This document shows, one piece after another, positions 10,132-22,846 of a DNA stretch of 64,000 nt. How positions within the stretch are numbered: position 1 is the stretch's first letter; every line of letters starts with the position of its first letter. Location: assembly GCA_020205615.1 (NCBI GenBank), contig CM035170.1:15352980-15416979 (forward strand). Reading direction: 5' to 3'. The notes under the pieces were generated by a model that made no database searches, had not been told where the DNA came from, and saw only the letters and a program-made list of their open reading frames with translations. The position numbers were made by a program, and so were the translations under genes. This DNA comes from Panax quinquefolius (Eukaryota > Streptophyta > Magnoliopsida > Apiales > Araliaceae).

Positions 10132-12745
10132 TATGATGCCCCCAAAATAGGTATACATCACCCATTCTGAGTCGCCAAATACATGGTACAGAAACAACTA
10201 CAACTTCATTAATACAATTGTCGTGCAAAATACGACAACACATAAACTGTGAGTTTAAATACAAATATTGTCTTCTAGATAATATCCACACTCAAATAAG
10301 TCCTTATTACAATTATTGATACACTATTTTACAAAATAGTGAGGACTACTAAAACAACTGTCTTGAACCATCACTCCACACCCCGACTAGTTCCCGCTAT
10401 ATTCTCGTTTCCTGAGAAGAAAAATGGAACAAAAAGGAAAAGGGTGAGCTCAACTAGCCCAGTAAAGAATATTATGATTAAGATAATGTACAACAAATTA
10501 TCCTTAGTCTTCAACAGGGAAAATCTGATAGAATGTAATAGACAACAAGTTTTAGATCAACAACTGCAGCGAAAACAACAATTCATTAGAAAAGTTAAGT
10601 ATAGAATGAATTCTTCTATCTTCTAAGATTTAAAAGTCCATCATCAATATTTTATCCCTGTAACATCAATCAATATATATCTTGAATCAAATATTCATCT
10701 TTGTATTTGTATCACCAAATTCAGTGTTTCATCTCATCACTGTTCATCTTTTGCGCTTACCGACAGCCAAAGATATTCATCAGTTAATCATTCATCTTTG
10801 CACTACAGGCCAAAGATATTCAGTAATATCATCATTTAGGACCGAGGATGATGAAAATATTTTAAAGAAAACGAATCCAGAGAGATAAAAGACAAAGATT
10901 AGGGATTCGTACTTCGGTTTATCCAAGTTCAAGAATACTCCATAATAATCAATTGTGGAGCATAATTCAAAAATAAAGATCAAAACATGGATACAATCAA
11001 AGATAGTAACCACAATAGACATCTTGGACAAAAAAGAGAAAATTTCATTTTTTCCATGAATGAATAAATGTCGTGATTCGTGAATAATGTCAGATATATG
11101 TGAATAATATAAGATATCGTGAATAGTAACCCCGACACAAAAAGGTAGAAATTCCACAATAATATTCATATCAATATTTTGGCATAATGATATTGAAAGA
11201 AATAATATCATTTACGAAGAAAATAACATCTCTTACCTCAAAAGAACGATTACTTACGATGGAATACTGGATATAGTCTTTGAAGAAAACTTGCAATATA
11301 TAGCAACACTCAAAGTATCAAAATACTCACAAAAATACGTTCGATAATATAAAGAGAGAAAACTTCAGATTCTGGTGTGATTTTCAATTCTAACTTAAGC
11401 ATCTTATTTATAGGAAAATACTTAAAACACCGAAGCAGAAAATTTAATAAAATAATATTATTTTTATTTAAATTTCCTACGCACACCTTACAATCTGAAA
11501 TTTACCACATGCAAGTGGGGCCACCAAAATGAAAAACATGTTTTAAACAATTTTTGTAACAAATCAATTCAGACCCAATATTTCAGAACTTCAATAATTC
11601 ATAATAAATAGTCATTTTATCAAAAAAAATTGAATCTTATGTCCATTCCATAGAAAATTCAATTCTCTACAACTTTGTAGATTTAAGTAAATTCTAAGCA
11701 GAAATTGACCGAAATCCACATACAGACGATTTTACAGGCTATAATCAAATTTCAGTCAAAAATGAGGCCCACCGACATGTTTAACATGTTTTTAGCATTT
11801 AATGTAATAAAAATACTCTTCCTGCTCATTTATTCATATATCACACATTTATTATAAAAATATCACCATTATTATATTATTATAATATAATATATTTAAA
11901 TGAATTATTTAATCAGAAAAGATAAAATATCAATTTTCAACAATTGTTTCTTTTCTAAAAATTCATCCATTTATATCCACATAAATAAATATTTTTCTTA
12001 TCATATAAATCAATAATTAATTATTCACAAATAATATTACAGAATCACAATAATGACAACCAGGTCGTTCCCAGGAAAGAGGGGGCTTTCCGATAAGGAT
12101 TTCTCCTTACTGGCGCGCAATTAGGTGACCAAACCTCTCCTCAGACAGAACTTTCTTAGGTATTGCCAATAATGCTATCTAATAATATTATTCAAATAAT
12201 ATGAATTATTGATCTGATAATGAAAAATACTGTGCAGTGACAATATTGAAACAACAATAATATAAACAATTATTGAATCAATAAAATAAAATATTGAATA
12301 AGCGATAATTCTTAAATAATTATTGAGTAGTGCGCTTTCTTACGTAAGAATCGATAATTGGTGCAATCTGGTACTAACCTGCGGCAACACCGCCAGACAT
12401 TCTTTGTGTTTTAACCACCGGGTATTCCAACGAAATGTTAACGATAACAACTACGCCATATTTATAAAAAACTCATACATCTTGTCGTTTTTTCATCCAA
12501 TCGCTTTTTTTCATTATGCCCACAAAAGGTCAAACATTGCATTTAATATTTTCCGTTAGTAAGAATATTCCACAACCAAACGAATATTCTCCGACAACAA
12601 TGAATATTTTATAACCACTTGCTTATTTAAAATATTTATGACGTTACCCATAATAACTAACGTTAAATCAAATCAACTCCTTACTATTTAAAAATAATAA
12701 TTAGAGAAAATTAAATCTTTATTTATAAAAAGTTGGGGCCTTACA
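10132..12745 (-). repeat. Element A 5' LTR
   Basis: About 2614 bp. Its inner end reads tatgatgcc where the other LTR has tgtgacgcc, two transitions at the terminus. It contains a TATA box (11405-11414, minus), hairpin units and the other motifs of the 3' LTR. Several substitutions and small indels relative to 4506-7147 mean the insertion is not recent. Confidence 0.87.
11405..11414 (-). promoter_or_regulatory. TATA box, element A 5' LTR
   Basis: CCTATAAATA on the minus strand, at the position equivalent to 5792-5801 in the other LTR. As the 5' LTR copy it would drive full-length transcription. Confidence 0.6.
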
Positions 12746-12952
12746 ATTTTGCTATGGGTTGTTTTCTTTTATTTCAGTTTATTTTATTTTATTTTTAGTT
12801 TAGTTGCAACAAATTAATTTTTATTGTTATCTTTAATATTTTGTAGCATGAATTTTGGTAAAGTTACAATATTAATAATGTCGAAGTGTTTGTTTGTTTT
12901 CTGTCAGACTTCAATGCTAAAGAAGTTATGCAATTAAAAGAAGTGCAGTGTC

Positions 12953-13113
12953 AGCGCCCCGGCGCCCCAAAATCAATGCATTTCGGTCCCCCCGGCGCCC
13001 AACATCAGTAGCTCTCCTTCCCATCCAGCGCCCCGGCGCTAGGAATGCTCATCAGACACTGCCAAGTAGCACCCCGGTGCTAGTGACATACTACAACGGA
13101 GCGCCCCGGCGCT
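12953..13113. repeat. Five GC-rich imperfect palindromes
   Basis: Units lie at 12953-12966, about 12987-12999, 13027-13040, 13068-13081 and 13100-13113. The main form is agcgccccggcgct: 6-bp arms around a 2-nt centre. The fourth unit is agcaccccggtgct, in which both arms changed and still pair. The patch stands out strongly in AT-rich DNA. A small ORF across it follows the repeats and is not a credible gene. Confidence 0.75.
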
Positions 13114-14008
13114 GGGATCAGGTGGGAGATTCCAAGTCATGCCAACCGCCCACTTAAGTTAACCCATCTCATTCTTTTTAACTTCTTCACATGTCTCTAC
13201 CATTACCCCTCCCCTTCCCTCATATGGTAACCGATCCTTTATTTTCTTATATACCTGCATAATTTCTGACGCCACTCCATATCTCGCATCCGTTTCATCA
13301 CTTTGTTAAGTAATTTTCGCCTACTATCTACATCTCCAAGGTATGTACTGCATTACATTCAACTCTGTGTAGCACCAAATCTTCTGACTTGCATGTTAAT
13401 GATTGCTAAACTGTGGGTCAATATGCACCTTGATTCAATTTTTTTTTTTTCATGTCTATAGTGCATACTATCGTCTTCTGTTTGACTATTCCCTTTTGCA
13501 TGCGTGAGAATCACTTCCGATTGGGATGTCACGAATATGTTGTTGTAGTCATTGATGATTGAATGCTTGGGTTTGGATTGATATGATCATAGTGGTGTTC
13601 ACAAAGAATTATACACTGCCCATAAGGTGTTCAATATTTTGCCTGAATCAATTTTCTGGGTTACTTTTACACAATGACATACCCAACACGGCAGTTCCTT
13701 GCATACTTGTCATCCCAATAACATAGGATATTGTTATACTGGTAAATCATTAGCGTGTGGGCTAAACTGTAATGTTCCATATAGTTTGTTATCCATGTCA
13801 CGGCTTTTAGGCGTACCTTGTTCTTCATTTGCTAATTATGCTATTTGACAATGAACTGAGGCCACTCAGTCAATTTTGTACTTCCATGCTATTATGCGCC
13901 TCACCACACCCTCAACCATCCCACTTAAAGAGATCCTAATTTGATGTTTGGGGGTCGTGCTATTGGTAAGTATGTCCATATCAGATTTTTGCCCAATTCT
14001 AATACATG

Positions 14009-14028
14009 TGCATGTGATTTCCCTGCAG
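14009..14028 (+). promoter_or_regulatory. Possible 3' splice site before the env-position ORF
   Basis: A pyrimidine-rich run ending tttccctgcag lies 9 nt before the ATG at 14038. Env-like ORFs of Athila elements are thought to be expressed from spliced RNA, which this would fit. A donor-like gtaagt at 13966 gives an intron of only about 63 nt, short for plants, so a distant donor is more likely. Inferred only. Confidence 0.35.
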
Positions 14029-14037
14029 AATACTCAT

Positions 14038-15217
14038 ATGGCTTCAAAGCGTCAACGAGGAGAAGGATCTGGGTCCGCCTCGGCCCCTCTAAAATTTGAC
14101 AACCGCCTGTTCGTGAGTGCCGCAGCCCAAGAACGCTATAACCGCATGGCCACCCGATCTCTCGTTCTCGAACGCGATTTAAGGCCCGATCAATCCAAGG
14201 ATGGGGAACTAGCTGTCATGATTGCTGAGAGGAACTGGTTCTCCCTTACCGAACAACTTGACCCGGCGGTTATTGTAGTCGTTAAAGAGTTCTACGCCAA
14301 CGTTTCTGAGCACTACCATTATAGTGTGTATGTGAGAGGCAAGATAGTGGAATTCGGTGAAGAGGACATCAATGGTTGTTACCAGCTGCATTTGGAGTGT
14401 CAAAACAATGAATATGCCAGTTTTGTGAGCCAAGGACCTAACTATGAAGTGATCATTCGCGAGCTTTATCAACCAGACACCACGTGGACAATGCATGAAC
14501 GTGGAAGCATAACTTTCCCGCATTCGCACCTCAGCTTATATGGAAAGGCTTGGTATGCCTTAATCTGCGCAAAATTAATGTTGTGCACACATGTTAGCCA
14601 TGTTACCAAGGAAAGGGTCGTGTTGCTGTATTCGATCACTCAAGGATTGAAGATGGATGTGGGTCTTATTATTCAACAATCAATTCTGAGGGCGGCACGA
14701 GGAGGTACCACGGGAGGATTAACACATCCCTCTCTCATTTGCGCTCTGTTCTAAGTTTGGGGTCAAATGGAAGTCCGATGAAATGATTTAGCCCTTAATG
14801 CCGGTTTTGGACCATAAGATGCTTATCCAATACAGGGTGTGGACTGGTGGTGCAAATCAACCACGTAGATAGGGCTTTATAATTCCTCAAGTTGCTGCTC
14901 CACCTAGTCCACCAGCTACAGCTCCACGTAGTTATGGGTCCTCCTATGCTGCTCAACGTGGTGTTGTTCCTGATGCCGTCCAGCGCGAAATTGATGGTTG
15001 GTTCTACAATCTCGAATCCTAGAATGTCCGCCTGTCTGAACGTCAAGATGTGATATACAAATTTTTAGTCGACCAATTCACCGCCCAGAATGCCATGTAT
15101 GCTCAATTGTACCCGGGAGTTAATCTTAGCCATTTCCCTACTTGTCCTATTCTGCCTGTGTTTCTCCCTTCTAATCAAGAGATGAGCGAGGATGATGCTG
15201 ATACGCCCGAAGAATAA
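14038..15217 (+). pseudogene. Athila-R env-position ORF, plant transposon-protein-like
   Basis: Starts MASKRQRGEG, a basic N-terminus like a nuclear signal, and runs 238 codons before a frameshift near 14748. It then continues with TAG stops at 14789-14791, 14870-14872 and 15020-15022 to a natural TAA at 15215. Landmarks include VVKEFYANV, VYVRGKIVEF, a long helical middle (LLYSITQGLKMDVG) and a Pro/Ala-rich then acidic tail (MSEDDADTPEE). This resembles the plant-only domain annotated as putative plant transposon protein. I see no signal peptide and no clear membrane anchor, so true envelope function is doubtful. The ATG at 14038 is preferred over one at 13948 because the upstream extension looks noncoding. 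Confidence 0.7.
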
Positions 15218-16416
15218 GCTCATCAAGGAAGTCCTCTGTTTATATTGTTATATTTTTCGCATAAGGACATTGTTCTTTATAAGTTTGGGGGTAGTTTAGT
15301 TTCTATTTGCATTAGTAGATGCCATGTTTCTATTAGTTTGTGGATAGTATGTTTTTACTTTTTGTTAGGTGTTGCATTTAGGATGTCACATTAATTCCAG
15401 CTGTTTAATAGTTAAGTATATTTGGGGCCAATGATGAAACTGAATTTGCATAAACAATTCTAGTAAGGATTATTAAGTTGTGATGTGCTTTCTTGACATA
15501 AATTAAATCTTTATATGTTTGAAACTGATATTATCATGATAGCACATGTTAAGAAACAATTATGTTGGTTGAGTAAGTTTAAATGGAGAGATAATAGATT
15601 TCTAAAGGAAAAATACTAGTTGAATGAAAGAATAACATGATTAGCTAATGATGGTTGAAGCAGACATGAAATTAAGTTTGGGGGATATATATGGAGTATA
15701 TAAGCTTTAAAAAAGAAAAAAAGAAAAAAAGAAAAAATGGAAAAATCGTGGCTAGTTTTGTTTCAGGGTCTTTGTTACTTGAGCAAGTAAATCCGAGGGA
15801 GTGTCTCTACAACTAGCACCTTAAGGTCTTATATGGTCTGGGAGTCGTTGGTCGAAAGCTCGCTAAGAAGTAGCACTGTTAGCCTAATGGAAATGAGATA
15901 TTGCACAGTCAAAAAAATAAAAAATTAATATATATATATATATATATAAAACGGGAAAAAGTGCAAAAAGCCCCCATTAAAAAAAATTAAAATAAAAATA
16001 AAGCATAAGTATTCCATTTTGACCCTTGTACTTTGGTAATTGTTTGATTTTAGCCGAATCTAGTTTATTTGAGGAGTTCTCGAGTTTATAATGTATGATG
16101 CCTTCGAAAAAATCTATTATGTTTCGTATTTTGCTTTTCATCAGTTAGCATGGTTGTTGAGCACACACGCACAATATCAATAATAACAGGTTTAGATATG
16201 TTGATTGTTGGGATATTATTGATCTGTCTTGATATGATGTACTATCAGGTTATTATAATTTTTTTGAGGCCTAATGAATATACGGTGTTCTATTCAATTG
16301 CTGGAATTACAAACATATAGATAGTTATAGGTGCATTTGTATGGTTTATTTAGTTTTTCGTGTTGTATTATGTTTTGTTGCTTGAGGACAAACAACGATT
16401 TAAGTTTGGGGGTATT
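15218..16416 (+). other. Athila-R 3' noncoding region
   Basis: AT-rich, no coding signal. It contains three copies of aagtttggggg (15281, 15674, 16402), the last being the true polypurine tract. It also has an A-rich tract near 15710, the block at 15765-15906 shared with 219-355, and a TA microsatellite near 15931-15949. Confidence 0.7.
16402..16416 (+). promoter_or_regulatory. Polypurine tract of Athila-R
   Basis: The sequence aagtttgggggtatt lies immediately before the LTR start TGATGATTGGG. Two upstream copies of its core suggest duplicated tracts. Confidence 0.65.
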
Positions 16417-16746
16417 TGATGATTGGGTAATATACCCATGATTTGGATATACTTGGACTAAAATTATTTTATCCTCAAGTCTTTTAGAAGAATTTTTATT
16501 GTGTTTATTGATTATTTTTCAGATTAAGGAGATGCAGGGACGATTTGGGGATTTGAGAAAATTAATGGCAAAGCTATAATTATTTAGATTTCCGTGATCG
16601 GGCGTTATTCCCAATGATAATTTCATTGTGAATGACTGAGGCTTACTAAGCGTAATGTGGTGCGCGTACACGGGAAGAATTTGATGTGGAATAGGAAAAG
16701 AGGCAAGACTTTGATTTGGACTAGGATTGGGGCACATGGAAAAGGT
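16417..16746 (+). repeat. Athila-R 3' LTR, left part
   Basis: Begins TGATGATTGGG after the polypurine tract and is cut at 16746 by element B. It continues at 26886. The short ORFs in it are not convincing. Confidence 0.7.
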
Positions 16747-19405
16747 GTGACGCCCCCAAAATAGGTATACAACACCCATTCTGAGTCGCCAAATACATGG
16801 TACAGAAACAACTACAACTTTATTAATACAACTGTCGAGCAAAATACGACAACACTTAAACTGTGAGTTTAAATACAAATATTGTCATCTAGACAATATT
16901 CACACTCAAATAAGTCTTCATTACAATTATTGATACACTATTTTACAAAATAGTGAGGACTACTAAAACAACTTCTAGAACCATCATTCCACACCCCGAC
17001 TAGTACTCGCTACATTCTCGCCTCCTGAGAAGAAAAATGGAACAAAAAGGAAAAGGGTGAGCTCAACTAGCCCAGTAAAGAACATTATGACTAAGATAAC
17101 ATAGAACAAATTATCGTTAGTCTTCAACAGGAAAAAATCTAATAGAATACAATAGACAACCAGTTTTAAATCAATATTCGCAACGAAAATAATAATTCAT
17201 TAGAAGAGTTAAGTAGAGAATGAAATCTACTATCTTCTATATATGAATTTAAAAGTTCATCGTCGATATTTTATCCCTGTAACATCAATCAATATATATC
17301 TGGAATCAAATATTCATCTTTGCACTACAGTCAAAGATATTCATCAGTTGGTCATGTTCATCTAAACACTGCTCATCTTTGCACTACGGCCAAAGATGTT
17401 CATTAAAAATCATTCATCTTTTGCACTACAAAAGCAAAGATATTCAAGAATATCATCATTTAGGACCGAGGATGATGAAAATATTTTAAAGGAAACGAAT
17501 CCAAGGAAACAAATTAACAAATATTAAGGATTCAGTATTTAAATTTATCCATGTCCAAAAATACCTCATAAGTAATCATAGTGGAGTAAAATTCAAGAAT
17601 GATCAAAACATGGATACAATCAAAGCTAGTATCCATAATAGATATTTTGGAGGAAAAACAAAAATTTAATTTTTCTCGTGAATAAGTCTCAGTATTCGTG
17701 AATAATTATAGATATCGTGAATAGTTCCGTATACGTGAATAGTAACCCCAACACTAAAAGACAAGAATTTCATAAGAACAATCTTACCAATATCCCGGCA
17801 TAATGATATTGAAAGAAATAATATCATTTTTTTATTAAAAAAAAATAATATCTCTTACCTCAAAAAGATGAAGATTTCAAATGGAATACTCGGATATAGA
17901 GTCAAGGAACTTGCACCAGATATAGCAACACTCAAAGTCTTAAAATATTCACAAGAATACGCTCAATAATATAGAGAGAGAAAGAGAGAGAAAACTTCAG
18001 TTTCTGGTATGTTTTTCAATTCTAACCTAAGCACCCTATTTATAGGAAAATGCTTAGAATACCAAAGCAGAAAATTTAATAAAATATTAATATCTATTTA
18101 TTAAATTCTTACGCACACATAATCTGATTCAAAACATCAGCCACCAAGAGTGACCCACCTCACCTAAATAAAAAAATATTTTTCTTATTAAAAATATTTA
18201 AAATTTCAAAAATCAATTATTCTGGAATTTCAGAACTTCAATAATTCATAATAAATAGCCCTTTTGTCAAAAAAAATTCGAACCATATGTCTTTTCCATA
18301 GGAAATTCCATTATCTACAACTTTGCAGAAGAAAGGTTTTCCAAATTCCAAACAAAAATTGACCGAAATTCACATACGGACGATTTTACACGCTATAATC
18401 AAATTTCAGTCAAGAAATGGGTCCACCAACATGAAAAACATGTTTTTAACAATTATTGCAACAAAAATACTCTTCCTCCTCATATACTCATATATCCCAC
18501 ATTCATTGTAAAAATATCACCATTATTATATTATTAAAATATAATAATATATTTAAATAAATTATTTTATCAAAAAAGATAAAATATTAATTTTCAACAA
18601 TTGTCACATTAACAAATTTTCTCCATCTATATCCACATAAAATGAATATTTTCCTTATCATATAAATCAATAATTAATTATTCACAAATAATATTACAGA
18701 ATCACAAAGATCGCAACCAGTCGCTCTCTGTGAAAGATGGGGCTTTCCAATAAGGATCTCTCCTTCTTGCGCGCAATTAGGTGACCAAACCTCTCCTTAG
18801 ATGTAACTTTCTAGACATTGCCAATAATGCTATCTAATAATATTATTCAGATAATATGAATTATTGCTTCGATAATGGAAAATATACGTGTAGTGACAAT
18901 TATCAAAATAACAAGAATATAAAATATCAACGTAGCAATTATTGAATCAATAAAATAAAATATTGAACAAGAATTACTATAACAATTATCGAGTAGTGCC
19001 TTCTTACGTAAGAATCAATAATTGGTGCAATACCACGTACTTCTTGTCTGCAACAACGCAGACATTCTTGTGTTTTAACCACCGGGTATTCCAACAAGAT
19101 AATTAACGTAAATAACTACGTCGTTATTTATAAACAACTTATACTTGTCGCTTTCTTCATCCAATCGCTTTCAAGTATGGGACCCACAAAAGATCAAGCT
19201 GTCAGCATTTAATATTCCCCGACAAGAATATTCCACGACCAAACGAATATTCTCCGATAAAAATGAATATTTTATAACCACTTGCTTATTTGAAATATTT
19301 GCGCATTTTACCCATAACTAACCACATTAATCAATTCAACCCTTACTATTTCAAAATAATAAATAGAGAAATTCAATTTCATTTATAATAAGTTGGGGTC
19401 TTACA
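16747..19405 (-). repeat. Element B 3' LTR
   Basis: 2659 bp, TG...CA, closely matching 24251-26880. A 62-codon ORF at 18323-18511 recurs at 25794-25982 only because the LTRs are duplicates. It contains a TATA box (18037-18046, minus) and degenerate GTGAATAGT and hairpin units. Confidence 0.88.
18037..18046 (-). promoter_or_regulatory. TATA box, element B 3' LTR
   Basis: CCTATAAATA on the minus strand at the position conserved in all A and B LTRs. Confidence 0.6.
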
Positions 19406-19418
19406 ACCTCCCCTCCTT
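19406..19418 (-). promoter_or_regulatory. Polypurine tract of element B
   Basis: On the minus strand it reads aaggaggggaggt, abutting the LTR start TGTAAGACC. It is uninterrupted, unlike the tract of A. Confidence 0.8.
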
Positions 19419-19419
19419 A

Positions 19420-20740
19420 TTAAATTTCGTCTGCGAAATTGACGTACGTACCTGGTGTTTTGAAAAGGTGAGGATACCTCGCTTTCATTTTCATTTCCAA
19501 CTCCCATGTCATTTCCTCTATAGCATGGTTCCTCCACAAAACTTTGACTTGTGGTATGACCTTTGTGCGTAGGACATGCTCTTTCCTATCCAAGATCTTG
19601 ACAAGTACCTCTTCGTACGTTAAGTCTTCGGCTATCTTGTCCGGTTCTAAGTCAATAACGTGGTTTGGGTCTTTCACATATTTACATAGCACAGATATAT
19701 GAAAAATATTATGAACACGAGACATACTTGGAGGTAATGCGAGTCTATAGGCCACATTTCCTACTCGGTCAAGAATCTGAAATGGACCAAAAAATCGTGG
19801 ATTGAGTTTTCCTCTCTTCTCGAATCTTGTAACTCCCTTCCATGGAGCAATACATAACAATACATGATCCCCAATGTCAAATTCCACGTCCTTTCGATGA
19901 AGATCCGCATAACTCTTTTGTTAATCATGTGTCGTTTGTATATGTTATCGAATAATTTGGATCTTCTCTATAGTCATTCGTACCAACTCTGGTCCCAACA
20001 ACGTTGCTTCTCCCACCTCATCCCAACATACTGGAGAGCAACACTTTCGTCCATACAATGCTTCAAATGGAGCCACACCTATACTTGCCTGATAACTATT
20101 GTTGTAGGAGAATTCCACCAATGGTAGGTACTTATCCCAACTCCCTTTGAAATCTAGGACTCAAAGTCTTAATAGATCTTCAAGAGTTTAAATAGTCCTC
20201 TCTGATTGCCCATCCGTTTGAGGATGGTATGCCGAACAGAATCGTAAATCCGTGCCCATAGCTTTTTGCAAGCTAATCCAAAATCGTGAAGTGAATCTTG
20301 GGTCACGATCCAAAACTATGGATACTGGCATGCCATGAAATCTCACAATCTCATTTACGTACATACGAGCAAGACGTTCAAGGGAATAAGTCTCTCGTAT
20401 TGGCAAGAAATGAGTAGACTTGGTTAATCTATCAACAATAACCCAAATCGCATTTATGCCTTGAGAAACCGTGGGAAGACCCGTAACAAAATCCATGGTA
20501 ATGTGTTCCCACTTCCATTTTGGAATCTCAAGTGGTTGCAATGGACCCTTTGGCCCTTGATGCTCCGCCTTTACACGTTGACAAGTTAAACACCTCAAGA
20601 TAAACTTCGCGATCTCTCTCTTCATATTGTTCCACCAAAATATATGTCGAAGATTATGATACATTTTGGTACTCCCACGATGGATTGCAAACGGTGTGTT
20701 GTGTGCCTCCATCGTGATTCTATGCTTCAAGTTAGAATCG
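19420..20740 (-). pseudogene. Element B integrase with chromodomain
   Basis: Reading from 20730 down: a zinc region (H...H, then CLTCQ), a core with MDFVTGLP, the second acidic site in LDRDPRF and the third in GQSERT, all three acidic residues present. A break in frame near 20187 follows. The distal part 19887-19420 has the SH3-like tail (KLNPRFFGPFQILDRVG, MSRVHNIFHISVL) and a full chromodomain (VLWRNHAIEEMTWE) ending near PHLF. Integrase joins cDNA to host DNA in the nucleus; the chromodomain tethers it to chromatin. Stops between the two parts make it defective. Confidence 0.85.
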
Positions 20741-22604
20741 TTAGGAACACAAAGTCTGGAGTTGACTCAAAGTATTCCTTCTTCATCGATTCTTGCTTCT
20801 GGAATAGCACCTTCTTGCACTTTCTTCTTCATACGCATCAGCTCCATGTCTGTAGCTTGAGCAGCTTCAACTTTATCAATTAAAGTCGGTTCTACTCGTA
20901 TGCTTGATATCATCACATGGGTACTTAGAGCCTTTATCTCTATCTCCATCCTTTGCAAGTCATACAAAATGGGCCTTTGTGTAAACAATATTGCACTTGT
21001 ACCCCGCATATGATCTTCTACTCAATGCGCCAGTTACCACGTTTGCTTTTCCAGGATGGTATTGGATGGTATGGTCATAATCTTTCAATAACTCGAGTCA
21101 ACGTCGTTGCCGTATGTTGAGTTTCTTTTGCGAGAAGAAATATTTGAGACTTTTATGGTCTGAATATATCTCCACTTTCTCCCCATATAAATAGTGCCTC
21201 CAGATCTTTAGCGCAAAAACAACTGCTGCCAATTCTAGATCATGAGTATGATAATTCCTCTCATACTCTTTAAGTTGTCGCGAGGCATAGGCTATGACTT
21301 TCCCATGTTGCATGAGAACACATCCTAACCTTTTACCTGAAGCATCGGTGTAGATAACAAATCCATCCGAACCGGATGGTATTATCGTAACAGTGCCAAA
21401 TGAGTCTCCTCGAGATCTTGGAAACTCTTCTCGCATTCCTCGCTCCATACTTAATTTTGTATCTTTACGAGTCACCGAGTTAATCTGAGTAGCGATTCGA
21501 GAAAATCCTTCCACAAATCTCCTATAATAACCAAATAAGCCCAAAAGGCTACGTGATTTCGGCCATCGATTTTGGTTGCTCCCAACTTTGATTGCTTCAA
21601 TCTTCGCTTCAAGTCAATGGAGATACTCCATGTTTTGACACCACGTGCTCCAAGGAATGCTACTTCCTCAAGCCAGAACTCGTATTTCTTCAGCTTGGCA
21701 TATAGCTTGTTATCACGAAGCCTTTGCAGTACCAGCTTTAAATGGTGCTCATGATCTTCACGACTTTTGGAATATATGAGGATGTCATCAATAAAGACGA
21801 CAACAAACTGATCCAAATAATCCTTGAATACTCGGTTCATCATATCCATGAAAGCCGCAGGAGCATTAGTCAATCCAAAATACATGACTAAGAATTCATA
21901 ATGCCCGCATCGAAGTTCTCAAGGCGCTTTTGAATATCCTCGCCTAATCTTCACCGATGATATCCGTAATCGAAGATCGATCTTTGAGAAGAATTATGCT
22001 CCTTGCAACTGGTCAAATAGGTCATCAATACGAGGTAGCGGATACCTATTCTTGATGGTGACATGGTTCAATTCTCGATAGTCAATACAAAGTCGCATAC
22101 TCCCATCTTTCTTCTTTACAAATAAAACAGGAGCACCCCAAGGAGATGTACAAGGAACGAATGAAACCGATGTCCAACAACTCCTGTAGTTGGACCTTTA
22201 ACTCTTGAAGTTCAATAGGAGCCATTCGATATGGGGTTTTAGAAATGGGCTTTGTACCAGGTTCAAGGTCAATAAAGAATTCAACTTCACGTTCTGGGGG
22301 TAGATCGGGAAGTTCTTCAGGAAATACGTCAGGAAATTCACTAACAATAGAAATATTATTCACATCTGACGTGTTTTTGTTCAAGTCCGTGACATGGGCT
22401 AAGAAAGCTTGACATCTGTTTTTCAATAAACGAATAACTTTATGGCTTGATATGACAGTGATTGACTTTAGAGGTTTGGTTGCTTGAATTCGCATAACAG
22501 GTTGGTTAGGAATATGAAAACTAACAACCTTACGAAAATAATCAATTTTAGCATTATGAGTGGTTAACCAATTAATCCCTAAAATCACATCAAATACAAG
22601 TATT
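20741..22604 (-). pseudogene. Element B reverse transcriptase and RNase H
   Basis: The RT N-terminal part lies at 22588-22082 (FPDVFPEELPDLPPERE, then KTPYRMAP). The frame breaks and resumes at 21885 with [15 protein letters not shown] and the catalytic box [10 protein letters not shown], intact. The thumb contains [11 protein letters not shown] near 21530. RNase H follows ([42 protein letters not shown]), with its acidic residues present. A linker to integrase occupies 21009-20767. At least three frame changes are seen. The enzyme copies the RNA template to DNA in the particle. Confidence 0.83.
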
Positions 22605-22846
22605 TTCTAAGAAATAAGATCAACAGGTAATGTGATGGTACCAACATGGATCAAACAAGATTTATAAACAGTGGATGCAATGAAAGTTTCTCCTAATGGA
22701 GTCTCCACAGATAAGTCAAGGTCTAATTTCTCTGGAGTCAAGTTTAAACGTTGAGCACAAGCAGGAGAGATAAAAAAATGGGTAGAACCGGTATCTAATA
22801 AGGTATAAACTTCGCAAGAGTTTATGATTAGCTTACCCGTGATCAC
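22605..22846 (-). pseudogene. Element B aspartic protease
   Basis: Contains LLDTGSTHFFISPACAQRLN with the catalytic DTG, followed by ETPLGETF. A stop just after VDLIS (near 22607) separates it from VILGINWL in the next segment. It overlaps the end of the gag reading frame by 14 bases in another frame, which in this family normally reads through, so a frameshift is likely. Confidence 0.8.

Larger units (their letters stand above)
4506..12745 (-). mobile_element. Element A: Tekay-like Ty3/gypsy chromovirus, internally deleted
   Basis: It is an 8.24-kb element bounded by TGTGACGCC and CTTACA (native strand TGTAAGG...GTCACA), with two LTRs of about 2.6 kb. It is flanked by a perfect 5-bp target duplication, ATTTT, at 4501-4505 and 12746-12750. 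The primer-binding site matches initiator tRNA-Met. The internal part is only about 3 kb and retains gag, protease, RT fragments and the very end of integrase. The RT palm, RNase H, integrase core and most of the chromodomain are gone, so it cannot be autonomous. It is inserted in the spacer after the Athila-R pol. Confidence 0.88.
12746..14037 (+). other. Athila-R region between pol and the env-position ORF
   Basis: Resumes the Athila-R element after element A; 4407-4505 is its left continuation, with the TSD ATTTT on both sides. It opens with a T-rich stretch typical of the sequence after Athila pol, then the GC hairpin repeats (12953-13113). About 0.8 kb of noncoding sequence with no convincing ORF follows, up to a splice-acceptor-like site before 14038. 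Confidence 0.65.

Noticed and set aside
12948..13157. 69-codon Arg/Pro-rich ORF
   Set aside because: It is a translation of the GC hairpin repeats and has no relation to neighbouring frames.
13966..14028. A 63-nt intron (gtaagt...ctgcag)
   Set aside because: Shorter than usual plant introns; only the acceptor is kept as a possible site.
14209..14529. Minus-strand ORF opposite the Athila env-position ORF
   Set aside because: It is the shadow of the plus-strand frame, which has the recognisable motifs.
18323..18511. 62-codon ORF that recurs almost unchanged at 25794-25982, suggesting a conserved small protein
   Set aside because: Both lie at the same place in the two LTRs of element B; similarity follows from LTR duplication, and the matching place in element A is not open.
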